Below are positions 9,028 to 17,678 of a DNA stretch of 64,000 nucleotides, piece by piece. The position numbers and the translations under genes were made by a program. The notes under the pieces were generated by a model. It had not been told where the DNA came from and ran no database searches. It saw only the letters and a program-made list of their open reading frames with translations. The stretch's first letter is position 1, and every line of letters starts with the position of its first letter. This stretch comes from JAHZMA01 sp965205905. Its GTDB lineage: Bacteria > Pseudomonadota > Alphaproteobacteria > JABAAW01 > JAHZMA01. Location: positions 434,001 through 498,000 of the forward strand of contig CBDBHZ010000012.1 of the NCBI GenBank assembly GCA_965205905.1. Direction: 5' to 3'.

Positions 9028-9699
9028 ATGCAACTCTTACCAGATGAAATAGACTTAAAAATAAGCGAAACACTGATAGATTATCAGCAAGCGCAGGAAT
9101 TTATGCAGAATCATGTGCAGAAAATCTATGAAAACACGGCAGATGATTTGATTTGGCTATTACAGCATCCGCCGATTTATACAGGTGGTGTTTCCGCCAA
9201 AGCCACTGATTTGCTTGATGCCGAACGCTTTCCCGTCTATCACACCAATCGTGGCGGACAATATACCTATCATGGTCCGGGGCAGCGAATCATCTATGTG
9301 ATGCTCAATTTGAAGCATCAGCAAGATATTCGTTTATTCGTGCAAACATTAGAAAAATGGGTGATTAACACCCTGAAAACATACGGCATAAAGGCGTTTA
9401 TCATTGATGGTAAAATCGGGATATGGGTGCAAACAGGCGATAATAAATACGCGAAAATTGCCGCGATTGGCATTCGGTTACGCAAATGGATTAGCTTTCA
9501 TGGCGTGGCAGTCAATATCAACCCCGATTTAAGCCATTTTCAGGGCATTGTGCCATGTGGCATTAGTGAAGAAAATTACGCCGTAACCTCGCTTCATCAG
9601 CTAGGGATAGATGTTACAATGCAAGAGTTTGACCAAAGATTAATCGCAGAATTTCCTAAATTATTCGGTGCAACACTGAGCGCGCAAATTACTGACTAA
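9028..9699 (+). CDS. lipB: octanoyl-ACP:protein N-octanoyltransferase LipB
   Basis: 223-residue enzyme that transfers octanoate from acyl-ACP to lipoyl domains of 2-oxoacid dehydrogenases and GcvH. Family signatures are visible: RGGQYTYHGPGQ (about residues 71-82), KIAAIGIRLRKWISFHGVAV with the catalytic lysine, and GIVPCGI with the catalytic cysteine. Length is typical. No clear Shine-Dalgarno precedes the ATG. The 3' end overlaps the convergent eno by 11 bases, leaving no room for an intergenic terminator. LipA is not in the window. Confidence 0.96.
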   Translation: MQLLPDEIDLKISETLIDYQQAQEFMQNHVQKIYENTADDLIWLLQHPPIYTGGVSAKATDLLDAERFPVYHTNRGGQYTYHGPGQRIIYVMLNLKHQQDIRLFVQTLEKWVINTLKTYGIKAFIIDGKIGIWVQTGDNKYAKIAAIGIRLRKWISFHGVAVNINPDLSHFQGIVPCGISEENYAVTSLHQLGIDVTMQEFDQRLIAEFPKLFGATLSAQITD

Positions 9700-10984
9700 C
9701 CCACCGTAAAATCGCTTTGCCCGCATATTGCGCCGATTCGCCCAAAATTTGCTCGATTCGCAATAATTGATTATATTTTGCCAACCGTTCCGAACGGTTC
9801 ACCGAACCTGTCTTTATCTGCCCGCAATTTGTGGCAACCGCTAAATCGGCAATCACACTATCCTCACTCTCGCCCGAACGATGCGACATCACAACGCGAT
9901 AATTTTCGCGATGCGCCAGCCTAACTGTGCGTAATGTTTCAGTAAGAGTGCCGATTTGATTGATTTTTGCCAGCACCGCATTGCCAGCACCGCTATCAAT
10001 CCCCTGCCGTAACCGCTTGACGTTGGTAACGAATAAATCATCACCCACCAGCTGAATTTTTTTACCAAGCTTTTGGGTTAATATCTGCCAACCCTGCCAA
10101 TCATCTTCTGCCATGCCATCTTCAATCGATATAATCGGATATTGCGCGCAGAGTTTGGTTAAAAATTCGGTGTTTTGTTCAGCCGATAATGCCTCACCAT
10201 TCATCATATATTTTTCGTCTTTATAATATTCACTGGCGGCGCAATCTAGGGCAAGAAATATCTGTTCGCCTGCTTTATAGCCTGCTTTATCAGTCGCCTT
10301 CATCACATAATCAAGCGCTTGTTCGGCACTATCAAGGTTTGGTGCGTAACCACCCTCATCACCAATATTGGTGCTATAGCCATCAGCTTTCAATAATTTA
10401 CCCAAATGATGAAACACTTCAGCCCCCGCACGCAAACCTTCAGAAAATCTGCTGAAACCAACGGGCATAATCATAAATTCTTGAATATCAATTTTATTAT
10501 CAGCATGGGCGCCACCATTGATAATATTCATCATCGGCACGGGCAGGATTTTTGCACCAATGCCACCAATATAGCGGAATAACGGCATATTAAACTGCTC
10601 TGCCCCCGCTTGTGCCATTGCCAGCGATACTGCCAGTAACGCATTGCCGCCCAATCTGCTTTTATTTTCAGTGCCATCAAGCGCAATCATCATATGGTCT
10701 AGCTTATCTTGCATACAGGCATCTTGCCCCATCAGAAGCGGGGCGATTTCGGTATGAATGCCATGAATCGCCTGCTGTACGCCCTTGCCTAAATAGCGCC
10801 TATCATCTTTATCGCGTTTTTCATGTGCTTCATATGCGCCAGTAGATGCGCCCGATGGCACGATTCCTCTGCCAATAATGCCAGAAGCCAGCACCACATC
10901 TACTTCAATTGTTGGGTTGCCCCTACTATCTAAAATCTCGCGAGCGAACACATCATCAATAATCGCAGTTTGAAAAGCACGCAT
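9689..10984 (-). CDS. eno: enolase
   Basis: 431-residue phosphopyruvate hydratase converting 2-phosphoglycerate to phosphoenolpyruvate. The start at MRAFQ is chosen because AAGGA lies about 7 bases upstream; the 7-residue longer frame has no such site. Conserved stretches include AREILDSRGNPTIEVDV, GAEVFHHLGKLL, NIGDEGGYAPNL, ISIEDGMAEDDW, GDDLFVTN, AKINQIGTLTE and VMSHRSGESED, covering the Mg2+ and substrate ligands. It overlaps lipB by 11 bases and is divergent from the DUF3179 gene. Confidence 0.97.
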   Translation of the reverse strand: MRAFQTAIIDDVFAREILDSRGNPTIEVDVVLASGIIGRGIVPSGASTGAYEAHEKRDKDDRRYLGKGVQQAIHGIHTEIAPLLMGQDACMQDKLDHMMIALDGTENKSRLGGNALLAVSLAMAQAGAEQFNMPLFRYIGGIGAKILPVPMMNIINGGAHADNKIDIQEFMIMPVGFSRFSEGLRAGAEVFHHLGKLLKADGYSTNIGDEGGYAPNLDSAEQALDYVMKATDKAGYKAGEQIFLALDCAASEYYKDEKYMMNGEALSAEQNTEFLTKLCAQYPIISIEDGMAEDDWQGWQILTQKLGKKIQLVGDDLFVTNVKRLRQGIDSGAGNAVLAKINQIGTLTETLRTVRLAHRENYRVVMSHRSGESEDSVIADLAVATNCGQIKTGSVNRSERLAKYNQLLRIEQILGESAQYAGKAILRWVSQ

Positions 10985-11069
10985 TTTATTTTCCTTTAAT
11001 ATCAATAAAAATATTTATAACCATAATATAGCATTGCAAAATCAATGATACTATAATAAAAAATCAAAG

Positions 11070-12167
11070 ATGATAATTTATTTCTTACCATATCCGCTGA
11101 TAACAGTCTTTCGTTATTTTGCGCGCTTGTTAATGATGGCGGTTTTGCTGATGGTTGCCGTAGCACCGCATAGCCTGATGGCGCAAGAAGATGATGATTT
11201 TCTGAATGATGTATGGCGCGAACGCCTTGCTGATACCGATTTTACGCGCACTAATATTCCGCTTAATCTGCTGATTGCCCCCAATCGCATTGAGGATATT
11301 ATAGATGGCGTTAGCAATCCTGAATTTATCACCCCTGTTGAGGGGGAGGTGATTCATGGCGCGAAAGAGCCAGTGATTCTGGTTACCATCGGTGATGAAG
11401 CGCGCGCTTATCCTATCCGCTATCTCATCTGGTTTCGCGTGATTAACGATATTATTGGCGACCAACCCATCGTGGTTACTTACAACCCTTATAATAGCGC
11501 GTTTGCGGTTTATTCAAGTGTGATTGATGGCGTTACCTATCAGTTTAAGGATTCTGGCTTACTGTATCAATCATCGATTCTTTTGCAAGACCAGACAACA
11601 AATTCAATGTTTCTGCAAAATACTGGACAGGGTGTGATTGGCACGTTAAGCGATAAGAATTTGACTGTAATAACATCGGAATATGTCTCGTTTGATAATT
11701 TTCACCGCCGCTATGCCGAATCTGGCAAAGTGATGAAAGCACCTGATATTACTGATAAGGATTGGGTGATTCTGGGTGCAACCCCGCTCACAGCCTATGA
11801 AAGCAACACAATTTCACAATATTATATCGGCAAGAATGTTCCCGTTAGCGATAAGATACGGCATTTTGATTTGGTGATTAGCTATGGTCAGCGCATATCG
11901 GGTTGGAGTGTGAATTATATTAGGAATCGTGGCGAGATACGAATCAATAGCGAGCGGGTGCGGATTCGTTGGGAAGCGGGCTTAAATTCGGTGCATGATA
12001 CGTTTGATATTCCACAAGGGCGCGATATTGGCATGATACATGTGGAGCAACAAAATAGTAGGGGGCGGTGGCAACCCATTACTTTCTACCGTGAATATTT
12101 CTTTTCACATAGTGGTTTCTTCCCCGGACGGCGCATTCTGCACGATACCTCGCTCACCATTGAGTAG
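11070..12167 (+). CDS. exported DUF3179-domain protein
   Basis: 365-residue exported protein with an N-terminal signal sequence (hydrophobic about residues 18-34, cleavage near SLMAQ). The body matches the DUF3179 pattern: ARAYPIRYLIWFRVINDIIG, then VVTYNPYNSA, DGVTYQF, KDSGLLYQSSILL, NTGQGVIG. Most family members I know of have a CPLC-type double cysteine where this protein reads NPYN, so a metal or redox role for those cysteines would be lost. The C-terminal 110 residues (after about 255) are less recognisable and may form a beta-sandwich. It is an isolated gene between eno and kdsA. A later methionine at 11130 is an alternative start. Function unknown. Confidence 0.8.
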   Translation: MIIYFLPYPLITVFRYFARLLMMAVLLMVAVAPHSLMAQEDDDFLNDVWRERLADTDFTRTNIPLNLLIAPNRIEDIIDGVSNPEFITPVEGEVIHGAKEPVILVTIGDEARAYPIRYLIWFRVINDIIGDQPIVVTYNPYNSAFAVYSSVIDGVTYQFKDSGLLYQSSILLQDQTTNSMFLQNTGQGVIGTLSDKNLTVITSEYVSFDNFHRRYAESGKVMKAPDITDKDWVILGATPLTAYESNTISQYYIGKNVPVSDKIRHFDLVISYGQRISGWSVNYIRNRGEIRINSERVRIRWEAGLNSVHDTFDIPQGRDIGMIHVEQQNSRGRWQPITFYREYFFSHSGFFPGRRILHDTSLTIE

Positions 12168-12177
12168 TGCGCGTGAT

Positions 12178-13041
12178 TTACGCGAAATCTGCTTGTTTGT
12201 AAGGGTTTGCCTTGCTTAATTTATCAAGCGCAACCAAATCAGTCAGCAATTTTTCAACATGCTTTAACTTCACCATGTTTGGTCCATCAGATGGCGCATT
12301 ATCAGGGTCTTCATGGGTTTCCATAAAAATCGCCGCAACCCCGACTGCCACTGCCGCACGGGCAATAACAGGCACCATGCTTCTATCACCACCTGATGAT
12401 GTGCCTGCACCGCCCGGTTGTTGCACCGAATGGGTGGCATCAATCACCACAGGATAGCCCGTCTGCGCCATAATCGGCAAAGCGCGCATATCCGTGACCA
12501 AAGTATTATAGCCAAAGCTAACCCCACGTTCGCATAGCATGATATTCTCATTACCGCTCTCTGCTATTTTAGCCGCAACATTTTTCATATCCCACGGCGC
12601 TAGAAACTGCCCTTTTTTGACATTTAACACCTTGCCCGTATTGGCTGCCGCAATCAGCAAATCAGTTTGCCGACACAGAAACGCAGGAATCTGTAAAATA
12701 TCCACCGCTTCAGCCACCATCGCGCATTGATGCGGTTCATGCACATCAGTAATGACTGGCACATTCAAAGTTTCGGCAATTTCAGCAAAAATCGGCAAAG
12801 ATGCCTCAAGCCCTATGCCACGTCTGCCCTTGATTGATGTGCGATTCGCTTTATCATACGAACTTTTATAGACTAGCTTAACGCCCACTTTGTCGCAAAT
12901 CTCTTTCAAGGCTGCCGATAATTCTAAGCCATGTGCCCTGCTTTCTAATTGGCACGGACCAGCAATCAGCACGAATGGTAAATCATTGCCGATGGTGAGA
13001 GATTTTACTTTAATATGGCGTGGTTTTAGTGGTTGTGTCAT
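12178..13041 (-). CDS. kdsA: 3-deoxy-8-phosphooctulonate synthase (Kdo-8-P synthase)
   Basis: 287-residue TIM-barrel enzyme condensing phosphoenolpyruvate with arabinose 5-phosphate to make Kdo-8-phosphate for LPS inner core. Signatures: FVLIAGPCQLES, KSSYDKANRTS, GLEASLPIFAEI, TDVHEPHQC, VKKGQFLAPWDM, CERGVSFGYNTLVTDMRA, DATHSVQQPGG and METHEDPDNAPSDGPNM. AGGAAA precedes the start. It follows pcm by 9 bases and may share its transcript. The presence of kdsA indicates an LPS-bearing outer membrane. Confidence 0.97.
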   Translation of the reverse strand: MTQPLKPRHIKVKSLTIGNDLPFVLIAGPCQLESRAHGLELSAALKEICDKVGVKLVYKSSYDKANRTSIKGRRGIGLEASLPIFAEIAETLNVPVITDVHEPHQCAMVAEAVDILQIPAFLCRQTDLLIAAANTGKVLNVKKGQFLAPWDMKNVAAKIAESGNENIMLCERGVSFGYNTLVTDMRALPIMAQTGYPVVIDATHSVQQPGGAGTSSGGDRSMVPVIARAAVAVGVAAIFMETHEDPDNAPSDGPNMVKLKHVEKLLTDLVALDKLSKANPYKQADFA

Positions 13042-13050
13042 GTTTTTTTC

Positions 13051-13665
13051 CTATTCAGTTTCGCGCACAAATGGCACGAAAACAACATTTAATAAATCTT
13101 CCTCACTATAGTCAGTTTCAGATTTTTTAACAATCTTTTTTAATATCTGCCTATCCCTATCCGCGCCTATCGGCACAATCATCACGCCATTGATTGCCAG
13201 TTGCTTTAATAATTCGCGTGGCATTTCGGGGGCGGCGGCGGTGATAATAATGCCATCATAAGGGGCGTGTGTTTGCCACCCCTGCCAACCATCGCCTAAT
13301 TTAAGGTGGATATTATCAAGCCCTAATTTAGCGAATCGCTGTTTGGCGGAGGTGTGTAAAATCTCATGCCGTTCGATAGAATAGACTTCATCAACCAAAC
13401 ACGCTAAAATCGCCGCCTGATAGCCCGACCCTGTGCCAATTTCTAATATTTTACGGGGTTTATTAGCCAGTAATTCCTCACTCATCAATGCCACAATATA
13501 AGGTTGGCTGATGGTTTGTTCGCATTCAATCGGCAATGCCGTATTATGAGTGGCGAAATTTTGCATCAGTTTTGGCACAAAATCATGCCTATCGATGCGC
13601 TTCATGGCATCTAGCACTTGCTGATTGCTGATTTTATCGGCAATTTCTGTTAGAAAATCAGTCAT
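13051..13665 (-). CDS. pcm: protein-L-isoaspartate O-methyltransferase
   Basis: 204-residue SAM-dependent repair enzyme that methylates isoaspartyl residues in aged proteins. The SAM-binding motif I is LEIGTGSGYQAAILA (about residues 72-86). Other family signatures are PIECEQTISQPYIVALM, YSIERHEIL, GDGWQGW, APYDGIIITAAAPEMP and MIVPIG. It is 20 bases downstream of serS. In many alphaproteobacteria surE separates serS and pcm; surE is absent here. Confidence 0.95.
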   Translation of the reverse strand: MTDFLTEIADKISNQQVLDAMKRIDRHDFVPKLMQNFATHNTALPIECEQTISQPYIVALMSEELLANKPRKILEIGTGSGYQAAILACLVDEVYSIERHEILHTSAKQRFAKLGLDNIHLKLGDGWQGWQTHAPYDGIIITAAAPEMPRELLKQLAINGVMIVPIGADRDRQILKKIVKKSETDYSEEDLLNVVFVPFVRETE

Positions 13666-13685
13666 AACGCGCTTGTATATCCGCC

Positions 13686-14966
13686 CTATTCAGCAGGTGA
13701 TAATAAGGTTTTTCCGCCCATATAATGGCGTAACGCCGATGGAATCGTAACCGTGCCATCTTGGTTTTGATAATTTTCCAATATCGCCACCATCGTGCGC
13801 CCTACTGCCAAGCCCGACCCATTCAGCATATGTGGAAAATGCGTGCCTTTATCCGATGCCGCTTTCGCCCGTGCATTCATGCGCCGTGATTGAAAATCTA
13901 GGCAATTCGAACAGCTTGAAATCTCGCGATAGGCACCTGCGCCTGCCAGCCATACCTCAATATCATAAGTTTTGGTGGCGGCAAATCCCATATCGCCCAC
14001 GCATAGCAACACTGTGCGAAATGGCAATTCCAGTTTTTTTAAGATGGTTTCAGCGCATTGCGTCATGCGTTCTAATTCTTCAAATGATTTTTCGGGGGCG
14101 GTGATGCTGACCATCTCGACTTTAGAAAATTGGTGCATTCTTATTAAACCACGCGTATCGCGCCCTGCAGCCCCTGCTTCGGAACGAAAACATTGCGTCC
14201 ATGCCGTTAGGCGAATCGGTAATTTTTCAGCAGGTAGAATTTGGTCGGCGGCATAATTGGCAAGCATGGTTTCCGAAGTCGGTATCAGAAATAAATCATG
14301 CCCGTCAATCTTATATAAATCTTCGGTAAATTTCGGCAAATGCCCTGACCCGTAAAGCGTTGATGATTTCGCTAATATTGGCACATCAATTTCGGTATAT
14401 TCATGCTCTGCGGTGTGCGTATCTAGCATAAAATTAGCAATGGCGCGTTCAAGCCGTGCCAAATCACCATATTTGATAGCGAATCGCGCGCCTGAAAGCT
14501 GAGCCGCACGTTTAAAATCAAGAAGCCCAAGATTCTCACCAATATCAAAATGTTGCGCGGGCGTAAAATTGGGGCGAGTCGGCTGTAAATGCGTCCGAAT
14601 TTCAACATTATCACTTTCATCAGCACCATCTGGCACCGAATCATGGGGAATGTTGGGCACAATTTCTAACATTTTTGTTAATCTTTGCTGATTGGCTTGC
14701 TCGTCTCTCTCAAAGTTTGCAATAACATTTTTTAGCTCTTTAACCTCATTCATCAATGTTTCTGCATCACCGCCCTGCTTCTTAATCGCCCCAATTTCTT
14801 GTGATAATTGATTGCGCTGTGCTAGTAAATCATCGCGCATGGTTTGTTCGTTACGACGCCATGCATCAACTTTAAGAATTTCATTTGCCACTCCATATAA
14901 TCCACGTCTCTTCATAGCTTCAGAAAATTTTTCAGGATTTTTTCTTATAAAATCAATATCATGCAT
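13686..14966 (-). CDS. serS: seryl-tRNA synthetase
   Basis: 426-residue class II synthetase charging tRNA-Ser. The N-terminal long coiled-coil arm covers about residues 30-105. The catalytic core carries motif 1 around LPKFTEDLYKIDGHDLFLIP, motif 2 FRSEAGAAGRDTRGLIRMHQF, and motif 3 near LNGSGLAVGRTMVAILENYQ. Length is standard. AGG lies 6 bases before the ATG. It sits directly after tatC (7-base gap) in the alphaproteobacterial order tatABC-serS. Confidence 0.98.
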   Translation of the reverse strand: MHDIDFIRKNPEKFSEAMKRRGLYGVANEILKVDAWRRNEQTMRDDLLAQRNQLSQEIGAIKKQGGDAETLMNEVKELKNVIANFERDEQANQQRLTKMLEIVPNIPHDSVPDGADESDNVEIRTHLQPTRPNFTPAQHFDIGENLGLLDFKRAAQLSGARFAIKYGDLARLERAIANFMLDTHTAEHEYTEIDVPILAKSSTLYGSGHLPKFTEDLYKIDGHDLFLIPTSETMLANYAADQILPAEKLPIRLTAWTQCFRSEAGAAGRDTRGLIRMHQFSKVEMVSITAPEKSFEELERMTQCAETILKKLELPFRTVLLCVGDMGFAATKTYDIEVWLAGAGAYREISSCSNCLDFQSRRMNARAKAASDKGTHFPHMLNGSGLAVGRTMVAILENYQNQDGTVTIPSALRHYMGGKTLLSPAE

Positions 14967-14973
14967 AATAAAC

Positions 14974-15771
14974 CTAATCCGAAATATCTTTTTTCTTTTT
15001 TAACAGCAAGGAGCATAATATCGATATTTCATACAGTAAAATAATCGGTATCGCCAAGCCAAGCTGACTTAATGGGTCGGGCGGGGTTAATACCGCCGCC
15101 ACCACAAACGCAATCACAATCGCATAGCGCCGTTTTTTGCGTAGCCCTTGTGCTGATGTGATGCCCGCTTGCACCAATAATAATAGTAAAATTGGCAGTT
15201 CAAAGCAAAGCCCAAATGCGAAAATCAACCGCATCACCAATGATAAATATTCATTCACCTTTGGTTCTAGCGTTATGGCGACACTATCGGCTGATGATAA
15301 TTGTTCAAAGCCTAAGAAAAAATGCCATGCTGCGGGTAGCACTAGGTAATAGACGAAGCTTGCGCCTAGCACGAATAGCATCGGGGTGGCTATCATAAAC
15401 GGCACGAAGACGCGCTTTTCGTTTTTATATAAACCGGGCGCGATAAACATCCAGATTTGGACAAGCAAAAGCGGCATTGTTACCAAAAATGCCAAAAACA
15501 TCGCGACTTTTATCTCGGTGATAAATTGTTCGTGCATGGCGGTAAAAATCATGCCCCTTGCTTCATCATTGCCTGCATTTAGCCAGATATTCTGCAAAGG
15601 CGCGACCAAAAAATTGAAAATAGATTTGGCGAAATAAAACCCTGTAACAAAGACCAGTAAAAAGCTTAACAGCGAGTAAATCAGACGCTTACGTAATTCG
15701 CGCAAATGCTCTTGTAAGGGCATACCTGCCTTAATATCAGGTGCTTTATCAGTTGGTGGGGTATCACTCAT
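14974..15771 (-). CDS. tatC: Sec-independent protein translocase TatC
   Basis: 265-residue polytopic inner-membrane receptor of the twin-arginine export complex. Six transmembrane segments are visible after the N-terminal motif MPLQEHLRELRKRLIYSL; the first cytoplasmic region carries the conserved HLxELRxR pattern, and FALGASF/FVYYLVLP-like segments follow. The 3' half contains LLLVQAGITSAQGLRKKRRY and VAAVLTPPDPLSQ. The start overlaps the tatB stop by 4 bases (ATGA), implying translational coupling. Confidence 0.97.
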   Translation of the reverse strand: MSDTPPTDKAPDIKAGMPLQEHLRELRKRLIYSLLSFLLVFVTGFYFAKSIFNFLVAPLQNIWLNAGNDEARGMIFTAMHEQFITEIKVAMFLAFLVTMPLLLVQIWMFIAPGLYKNEKRVFVPFMIATPMLFVLGASFVYYLVLPAAWHFFLGFEQLSSADSVAITLEPKVNEYLSLVMRLIFAFGLCFELPILLLLLVQAGITSAQGLRKKRRYAIVIAFVVAAVLTPPDPLSQLGLAIPIILLYEISILCSLLLKKKKDISD

Positions 15772-16190
15772 GAGCTTTTATTTTTAGGCGTTTTGCTTGC
15801 GGTTGGTTTTTTAGCAGGTGTTTTCTTTGCTGTTGCCTTTTTCACAGGCTTCTTATCACTTTTCTTATCTTTCTTCCTATCAGCTTTTCTATCGCTTTTT
15901 TCTGGCATGATGGGCTTATCCAGCCATTCATCAACATCAAAATCAGCCATATCATGGTCTATCTCACCCAGAAGGTCTTTCCCTTGTTGTTCCACCGCAT
16001 CTTTCATTTCGTGAATTTGACTTTCGCGAACCAAATCATCAACTGTGCTATGAAATTCACGGCTAAATCCGCGTAATTTATCGATATATTGACGAACTGT
16101 AACGATAACATCAGGAATATCGCGCGGCTTAACAACAATCAACAACACGATGCCAACAATGAAAAGCTCTTGCCAACCAATATCCAACAT
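15768..16190 (-). CDS. tatB: Sec-independent protein translocase TatB
   Basis: 140-residue Tat subunit that binds twin-arginine signal peptides with TatC. The N-terminal helix MLDIGWQELFIVGIVLLIVV is followed by the conserved KPRDIP hinge and an amphipathic helix (about residues 28-55). The C-terminal 45 residues are a low-complexity lysine-rich tail (repeats of DKK, PAKK), as in many TatB proteins. It sits 6 bases after tatA. Confidence 0.95.
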   Translation of the reverse strand: MLDIGWQELFIVGIVLLIVVKPRDIPDVIVTVRQYIDKLRGFSREFHSTVDDLVRESQIHEMKDAVEQQGKDLLGEIDHDMADFDVDEWLDKPIMPEKSDRKADRKKDKKSDKKPVKKATAKKTPAKKPTASKTPKNKSS

Positions 16191-16196
16191 TGTTGT

Positions 16197-16448
16197 TTAA
16201 GATTTTTTGCTTTTGCTAGATTTATCAGCAGTTTTTTTATCAGCAGGCTTTTTCTCGCCTACTTTCTGCATATCGTCTTCCGCAATCGCATCAGCATCTT
16301 TATCGTCATCTTCTTTCAAATTCTTTTTCATCGATTTGATGCCTTTGCCCAAATCACCCATAATACTAGAAATCTTGCCACCGCCACCAAATAGCACAAC
16401 AACAACAACCAACACAATCAACCAGTGCCAAATACTAAAAGAACCCAT
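16197..16448 (-). CDS. tatA: Sec-independent protein translocase TatA
   Basis: About 83 residues. Three consecutive ATG codons start the frame (16454, 16451, 16448). The last gives the family-typical MGSFSIWHWLIVL and the best distance (6 bases) from GAGGA, so it is preferred. One membrane helix, an FGGG hinge, then an amphipathic helix (ISSIMGDLGKGIKSMKKNL) and an acidic/lysine-rich tail. TatA forms the size-variable pore of the twin-arginine system. First gene of tatA-tatB-tatC-serS-pcm-kdsA. Confidence 0.95.
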   Translation of the reverse strand: MGSFSIWHWLIVLVVVVVLFGGGGKISSIMGDLGKGIKSMKKNLKEDDDKDADAIAEDDMQKVGEKKPADKKTADKSSKSKKS

Positions 16449-16527
16449 CATCATTCCTCAAAAAAAATCATTAATTTATCGATAAATCATATACCATATC
16501 GGCTTTAATCGCAATCACTTGTTAAGA

Positions 16528-17598
16528 TTATGCCGAAAAAATAAATAATTGCGCCTTATCCAATGTAACATCCATAATCGCGCCCTGCTTTGGCAAAAAC
16601 CGCCCCGGCACATAAGCGTGCAAATGCACATCTTGGCTTTCCAATTCTTTGCAAAATAAATGCACCATGCTGATACCACCAATCAGCCGTGATGCCATCA
16701 CCCGCATGTGATGCGATTCGCTTAATGTTTCAGATTCGCTAGGCTTCAACTGTAACGCTTCGGGGCGGATAGCGATATCCACCGCTTTTGCATCACCATT
16801 AGGCGCATCAAACACGCCAAAGGGCGTTGCCACCTTGCCATCATTTACTGGCAGAGTAAAATTGTTAATTTCAGACATAAAAGCGGCGGTAAATAAATCA
16901 TGGGGTTGATAATACAGAGTTTCGGGCGTGCCAGATTGCACCAATTTACCATCACGCATTAAGGCTATATGGTCTGCCATATACATAGCCTCTTCAGCAT
17001 CATGCGTTACCATTAAGGCGGCAATGCCTGCTTGCTGAATCACATGCAATGTGCGGTCGCGCACCTCGTCACGCAGGCGCGCATCTAGCCCCGAAAAAGG
17101 CTCGTCTAGCAATAGTAATTTCGGGCGACTGGCAATGGCACGGGCAAGCGCAACCCTTTGCTGTTGCCCACCTGAAAGCATATGCGGATAGCGGTCGGCA
17201 AAATCAGTCATATCCACCATTTCCAAAAACCGCATCACATCATCTTTGCTTAATTTGCCCTTTGCCTGCCCTGCAAAAGCCACATTGCCCGCCACGCTTA
17301 AATGCGGAAACAGCGCATATTCTTGAAATAACATGCCAATATCGCGATGTTCAGGGCCGATAAAATTCGCTTTTGAATCACTGGCAACGACTGTGCCATG
17401 TAGCTTAATTTCGCCTTGTTTCGGGGTTTCAAGCCCTGCAATCAGGCGCAATACCGATGTTTTACCACAGCCCGATGGTCCTAAAAGCGCCATGATTTTA
17501 CCAGAATTAAGGCGTAATGATAAATCAACCACGCTCACCGCATTTTTACTATAGGCGAAGCTGAGATTGTTAATTTCTAATGCAGGAATATCGTTCAT
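16528..17598 (-). CDS. ABC transporter ATP-binding protein, FbpC/PotA-like
   Basis: 356-residue ATPase with Walker A GPSGCGKTS, Q-loop LFQEYALFPHL, signature LSGGQQQRVALARAIA, Walker B KLLLLDEPFSGLD and switch histidine VTHDAEEA. A C-terminal TOBE-like domain follows (about residues 265-356, AIRPEALQL). This layout fits importers of iron(III), spermidine/putrescine, sulfate or molybdate; FbpC-type is the closest impression. No permease or binding protein is adjacent, so the substrate cannot be inferred. The ATG at 17598 is preferred over an in-frame TTG ten codons upstream. Confidence 0.88.
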   Translation of the reverse strand: MNDIPALEINNLSFAYSKNAVSVVDLSLRLNSGKIMALLGPSGCGKTSVLRLIAGLETPKQGEIKLHGTVVASDSKANFIGPEHRDIGMLFQEYALFPHLSVAGNVAFAGQAKGKLSKDDVMRFLEMVDMTDFADRYPHMLSGGQQQRVALARAIASRPKLLLLDEPFSGLDARLRDEVRDRTLHVIQQAGIAALMVTHDAEEAMYMADHIALMRDGKLVQSGTPETLYYQPHDLFTAAFMSEINNFTLPVNDGKVATPFGVFDAPNGDAKAVDIAIRPEALQLKPSESETLSESHHMRVMASRLIGGISMVHLFCKELESQDVHLHAYVPGRFLPKQGAIMDVTLDKAQLFIFSA

Positions 17599-17678
17599 AA
17601 ATGAGCACTTTAATAATAGGTGATTCAAATCGACTCTATTTTATCAAAAAATCGTCAGAAAACAAATTTATTTATTTC

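Noticed and set aside
15793..16485. Plus-strand open frames across tatB and tatA with Phe/Leu/Ser-rich translations
   Set aside because: They are antisense to Lys-rich tails and membrane helices of tatB and tatA, which explains their hydrophobic look.
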